Shown one piece after another: positions 58,757 to 64,000 of a stretch of DNA of 64,000 bases; position 1 is the first letter of the stretch; every line of letters begins with the position of its first letter. The translations under genes were made by a program, and so were the position numbers. The DNA is from Vitellaria paradoxa (Eukaryota; Streptophyta; Magnoliopsida; Ericales; Sapotaceae): positions 10,887,223-10,951,222 of the forward strand of contig CM034241.1 in assembly GCA_019916065.1 (NCBI GenBank), written 5' to 3'. The notes beneath the pieces are model-generated. The model saw only the letters and a program-made list of their open reading frames with translations. It searched no databases and was not told the origin of the DNA.

Positions 58757-61700
58757 ATGTGGAAGCTGAGGATCGCTGAAGGGCATGGACCATGGCTGAG
58801 CACCACCAACAATCATGTGGGACGACAATACTGGGAATTTGATCCTGAGGCTGGAACTCCAGAGGAGAGAGATGAAGTTGAACGAGTTCGTGAGGAATTC
58901 AAGAAGAATCGTTTCCAAGTGAAACAAAGTGCCGATCTCTTAATGCGTATGCAAGTAATAAATCTATCTTCATTTCATTATATTTGTATATATAGATTAT
59001 ATATATATATATATATCGTGGGTAAATCGTCCCACTCTTTTTCATACTGTTAATATTGAAGAGGCGATTCATTTGCTTACGTGGCATGTTCTATAATTTT
59101 TCAATTTTTTTTTCATGAATCTAATATATCCTCCCTCATAGTTTGCCTCTCTCTTTCTTAATTTCTTATTTAATATGTATAATTATATTTCTAATAAAAG
59201 TTACAAATACCTCTTTTTTTTGTGGGGGGGGGATTCAAATACTGTTTGCTACATTTTTAAATCCATTTTCGCTTTGTGTCATTAAATACATATACACAAT
59301 TGTATTTTATACATATATATAAAAGTCTCAAATATCCTTTACTACCCTTTCAGTTGTATTTTATTTTGTGTCCCATCTTATAAGCAAAACATGTTTAACG
59401 TAATGACAATGATATTTGGATATATATAGTTAGCATACTCTCATTGTGTATTTTATTTGTTAATTAAAAATTTACTTTAATCAACAAAAAAATATTATTC
59501 TTAAATTTTATAATATATTATTTTTCATTGAATCTTTTAACTATTTTGTATATATTTCCAGTTGTGAGCATCTTCATGATGGAGTTGTTTTATGTAAATT
59601 TTTATCATTTTTATTTATTTAGCGACCCTAATAAATTAATAAATTTTTATGCACCGTACTTTAGTATCTAGGCTTCAGGGTTCGTGTACTTCACTAAAAT
59701 CAAAGATAGGTTCTTTTTCTAAAAAATTACTAAGGAAGCATTTAGGTTTATAAGATTTATTAAAAAAATATAAAAATTTTTAAAATTATTTATTTTTTAT
59801 TTTAATATTGTATAAATTATGAAACTATAACTTTTATTAATTTTTTGTCACTCTAAACGCCCCTTATATTTGAACAAGATTTAGTATACCTTTCATTGAA
59901 ATTGTTATCATAAAAAGATTATGCGCTATTCAACTTAAAGTTAGTTTATTATCTATACATATATATATTGGTATTTATATTATGTAAATAATTTATTACA
60001 TAATTTGATGTATTTAAAAAAGTATCTCAATTTTGTATTATGTTTGAGGTGTTTTATTAATTAAAATGAGGTACTTTTTAATTAATTTAAAATTTTCAAT
60101 ATAAATTTTCGTTCTTATTTTTCTCTAAATATATTACATTTATAATATAAATAAAAAATACTTATTTTTAAAAATATTATAATTTAAAAATATATTAGAG
60201 AGAAGTTATATAACTCACAATCGATTTGAGAAAATATTTGTTAATTTTTTTTTTTGGTGTGGAGAAAGTTTTTTTTTTTTTTGGTAAGTATTGTGTGGAA
60301 AAAATTGGAGAAAGTTAAAAAATAGAAAAATTAAAAAAAGTTAAAAAATTAATAAATTTTTTAAAGAAACTTTGAACTTTAAATGAGCCCTAAAAATATA
60401 GCGGCAATTTAATATTTTAATTTTATATTTTGATAACGTTACTAGAAATAGTAACACAAGGACTTATTTTTCAAGAGTGACATATATTTAAAAAGGAAAA
60501 ATAATCAATCGAAATAGTTTTTTTATAATTACATAAATGCCGGCTGTCACTTATCACTAAAAAAATAAATTAATGTGCGTTTTAGTAATGAAAAATTCAT
60601 CCTAATATAAAATTTTATCAATGTATGTGTGTTTGGTGTGGATTTAAAAAATTAAAAGAATAAATGTTATGGAACCAATTTTTAATGTTTTTCACTATTT
60701 TGCCTCGCTTCCGAGAAAGTTAAAAATTTAATCTAATATTAGTCATTTAAATTTCTATAAAATATATTAAACACAATTAAAATAGGTAAAATGTTAATTT
60801 AATATTTCTAAGCACAAAAATATTATAATATTACCATATGCCACATGATTGTCACAATACATCCGACACCAAAATATTTTGGAATAAAAAAAATCTATTT
60901 TCATTACTAAATTAGTTCTAATAATGAGTCATACTTCATCAAGAATAATTTTAAGAGAAATTACATTGTACCCTAATACGTACTCTGCACCTAATTAATC
61001 TCAAATTGATCTCTCTAACTTTAATTTTAAATGTGTAACTGCTTACGTTACGATCAAGATTTAATTTATTCTTATTCATTAGCAATTCCAAATAATATAA
61101 TGAAAATTTAAGTGTATTTATAAAATTTTCTATTAAATTTATTAACAGAAAGGCTATATTAAAATTTGGTCGTATAAGTAACGAATTGATTGTTATAGCT
61201 AGGAGCCAAAAAAAAAATTAAAAATTATTATAAAGTATAAGGATATAAAATATAATTTTTCCATAATTTTATTACTAAAAATTATATATAGTGATAAAAT
61301 GACTATTTTAAGGGAATAATTAATTTTGAGGAACTTTATATATTCTATATATAGATATATGTAATATAGGCTGTATATGTCTCATAGTAATAGAGAATAT
61401 TAGCAGTGGCAGAGATAAAAAAATGTAATCTGTGGAAACAAACTTAAGTAAAAATTTTGGGAAAAAATTAATAATAGAATATCATTTTCCTCTTATTATT
61501 ATTATATGAGTGCCTGATCTGAGAATTCACACAGCTAAAGAAGGAAAATCCAAGTAGGACAATTCTTCCAGGAGTAAAGCTGAAAGAAGGAGATGGCATA
61601 ACAGGAGAAGCATTAACAACAACATTGAGAAGAGCCATAAGTTTCTTTTCAACAATCCAAGCTCATGATGGACACTGGCCTGTTGAATCTGCTGGCCCAC

Positions 61701-64000
61701 TCTTTTTTGTTCCTCTTTTCGTACGTTTTCCTTTTTCTTTTTTCTCAATTCCATCATTATTCATTTGAGAGAGGATAATTGAGGATAAGTTATATCATAG
61801 CATTATACATAAGATTAGATATATAATATGAGATTAATTTTTGTATGATGTTATTATATATATATTTTTACCCTACCCACACTGCAGGATGGAGATGTGA
61901 AAATGATGATGACAAGTGGGTCCACTGAATTGAGTATGAACAATAAGGCTCACTTGTCACCACAACAGATCGATAAAATGGAATTTATGAGGGTGGAACC
62001 AAGACAAATTGGAATTCAAAGGAAATTTCTAGCTTTACAATTTTTATAATAATAATGATAATAATTTTTACATATATTAGAGATATTTGATATATATATA
62101 TATATATATAATATTCAGCCCACAGTATAATTCTTTGTTTCTATTTCTTTTTAACTTGAATTTTTTTTTTTTTTTGGCCAAATCATGTGTGTAGGTCATA
62201 GCTTTGTATGTGACAGGCGCACTCAATACCATTTTTACAGAAGAACACCGGAAAGAGACCAGGCGTTACATATATAATCACCAGGTATACATATATACTA
62301 TTTCTGAAATAAGAGACTTTGTTAAACCTTACTTTTTTTTTTTTTTTTCATATGACTTTTTGACCAAATTTTAATTCTTTATTACTTTTGGTATTTTTGA
62401 AGCCTGTTGGTTACATTTTTTGAAAAAACAATAATTGGCAAAACAAATACTTAAAACAAGACCAAAAAAGTTATTTTTTTTTCCACTTTGTATAGAAGCA
62501 GACCCACCTTATACAGAGTGGGGAAAAGACATTGAATATTACACTAAAACCTCTTTGGTAAAGTTTGGTACGATATGAAAAATTTGTGATTAAAAGGTTA
62601 ATGGGATAATTGTTATCCCAGTATCAATTAATAGGGAAACAAATTATAATACTTACATTTGGATTGAGATTGTAATTGCTATTTGGTAATAATTATATTA
62701 TGCTTGAAATATCAAAAATTTTAAAGATAAAAATTAATTAATTATGTTTGGAATGAGAGTAAATTTACCAGGGTAAGCTAATATTTAATTTTATTAAAAT
62801 ATTATAATAAAATAAATTAGTCATAATGATTGTTATTTTAATAATAATTAATTTTAATAAAATATAAATTATTATATATTTTTTAAATAAAAATACTAAT
62901 TATAAAAAATAATTTTATCGTAGATTAATATTTCAATAGTAATTAATTTTAATAATGAATTATTATTTGTTAAAATTTTTTATTTTGATAAGATAATTAA
63001 TAAAACAAATAGATAATTTAATAAAACAATTAATTTTAGTTCATTTAAATAAATTATTAATTTGAATAAATTACATTAATACAATACATAATCTACAAAT
63101 TATTATTTGAAATAAGTTTTATTTAATAAAATATTTTAATGCAATAACCTGTTTTAATAAGTAATTATTATTTATATATTAATCATTAATTTTAATTTGA
63201 GAAAATGAATAATATTAATCATGGATTTATATTTCAATAGTGTTAATTTAAAAATATTAAATAAATTATTTTAATAATAAATTTTTATTTATTAAATATT
63301 ATATTAATTAATAAAATAATTTGATAATTAATTAATTTTAGTTGATTAAAAAAATTATTATTTTATAATATTTATTATAATTATTATCGGTGAACATTGC
63401 CCAAAGTTTTATAGGGGTTATGAAGAAATATTTTACAAAATAATGAGAAAGAATAATTTTTTTTTCATTATATTTATTACGCACACCAAGTAATAATTTA
63501 CCTTCATATGATAGTAATTCTTACCAGCAATTATTACACTCTCATCTAAACTAATATAATAGAAGATAAAAATTATCTTAATAAAATTTACTCTCCTTTA
63601 TCTCTAAAACAAACATACCCTTTGTTTTGCACTTCAACGCGCATATATAGAGACGTATATCACTACCTCAGTTAAAATAATTTTAAATTTTTCAAAATTA
63701 TTTTCATATATAATTTTTATTACATTACTATAATTTTTTTTAAAAATTATTACAAAAAAAATCCTCTTTCTGATCAATCAACTGTAGATTGTTTATGTTC
63801 TCACTAATAGAAATCATAAATCCGCCCATACCTAAAAGCTATGAAAAGCAGGAAAAAAATGGTAAAAAAATAATAATAAATAAATAAATAAACTGAAAAA
63901 GAAGCTAAAAAAATGGGTTTATCAATTTATATTTACCAAACCAACCATAAAACGTATTTTCTGTCAACCAAACGGATCCCAATAGCAATTGACGTCATCT
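58757..64000 (+). CDS. OSC: Oxidosqualene cyclase copy B, exons 1-3, continues beyond the window
   Basis: Exons: 58757-58954 (66 codons), 61535-61720 (62 codons), 62195-62284 (30 codons), all with GT-AG borders and phase 0, open throughout. Exon 1 starts MWKLRIAEGHGPWL, contains NNHVGRQYWEFDPEAGTPEE and ends SADLLMRMQ; exon 2 has QAHDGHWPVESAGPLFFVP, a QW-type substrate-pocket region; exon 3 has ALYVTGALNTIFTEEH and YIYNHQ. This is the start of a roughly 760-residue triterpene cyclase. Introns 1-3 align with copy A, so the genes are tandem duplicates; exon 4 should begin just past 64000. No lesion is seen, but product specificity cannot be read because the M(W/L)CYCR exon is outside. A TATA box and CT-rich leader support it as an expressed gene. 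Confidence 0.85.
58955..61534 (+). other. OSC copy B intron 1
   Basis: A 2.6-kb AT-rich intron. From about 60645 it aligns with positions 1-1052. CAGTGGCAGAG at 61404-61414 repeats the left terminus of the hAT element at 6495, but no partner end was found, so it may be a truncated relative. Confidence 0.6.
62557..63619. mobile_element. 1.06-kb insertion in OSC copy B intron 3, TIR-type
   Basis: The ends GGTAAAGTTTGG and, inverted, GGTATGTTTG are similar; CTTT flanks both sides (62553-62556 and 63620-63623). The matching position in copy A intron 3 (near 2344) has a single CTTTG, an empty site. It has no coding capacity; the superfamily is unclear. Confidence 0.6.

Overview
The window is AT-rich nuclear DNA of a flowering plant, most likely a eudicot. 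The evidence is a plant oxidosqualene cyclase (OSC) gene split into the usual 18 short exons with GT-AG introns, and plant-type transposons (CACTA/En-Spm, hAT, Ty3-gypsy, Athila-like, tRNA-derived SINE). I cannot resolve the species. OSCs cyclise 2,3-oxidosqualene into triterpene or sterol skeletons.

Regions. (1) 1-17393, + strand: OSC copy A, exons 2-18 (exon 1 lies left of the window). It is a recent pseudogene: all 17 exons join in frame, but it has two in-frame stops (15492-15494, 16321-16323) and a lost splice donor after exon 5 (3918-3919). Exon 6 carries MLCYCR, typical of lupeol synthases, and exon 10 carries the catalytic DCTAE. Intron 5 is 6.8 kb and holds a hAT element with a CACTA mini-element nested in it; intron 8 holds a TRIM-like element. 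(2) 17394-35644: a repeat-rich interval with a possible solo LTR, an internally deleted CACTA element (19283-24027) and a 5'-truncated Athila-like retrotransposon ending in a 1.2-kb LTR (27335-32778). (3) 35645-46847: an 11.2-kb CACTA element with AAA target-site duplications, on the - strand, with a nearly complete but mutated TNP2 transposase gene, a seven-exon TNPA-like gene and a 202-bp tandem array. (4) 46848-58392: a LINE remnant, an orphan OSC first exon (49495-49692), a SINE, and a complete but decayed Ty3-gypsy element (53243-58387) with GTAAT duplications. (5) 58630-64000, + strand: OSC copy B with promoter and exons 1-3, intact as far as it is visible, running off the right edge.

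Copies A and B are tandem duplicates. Introns 1-3 still align (1-2570 with about 60645-64000), which lets later insertions be read as filled versus empty sites. The window therefore looks like part of an OSC tandem array expanded and broken up by transposons. I see no P450, glycosyltransferase or acyltransferase gene, so it cannot be called a full triterpene biosynthetic cluster from this sequence alone.
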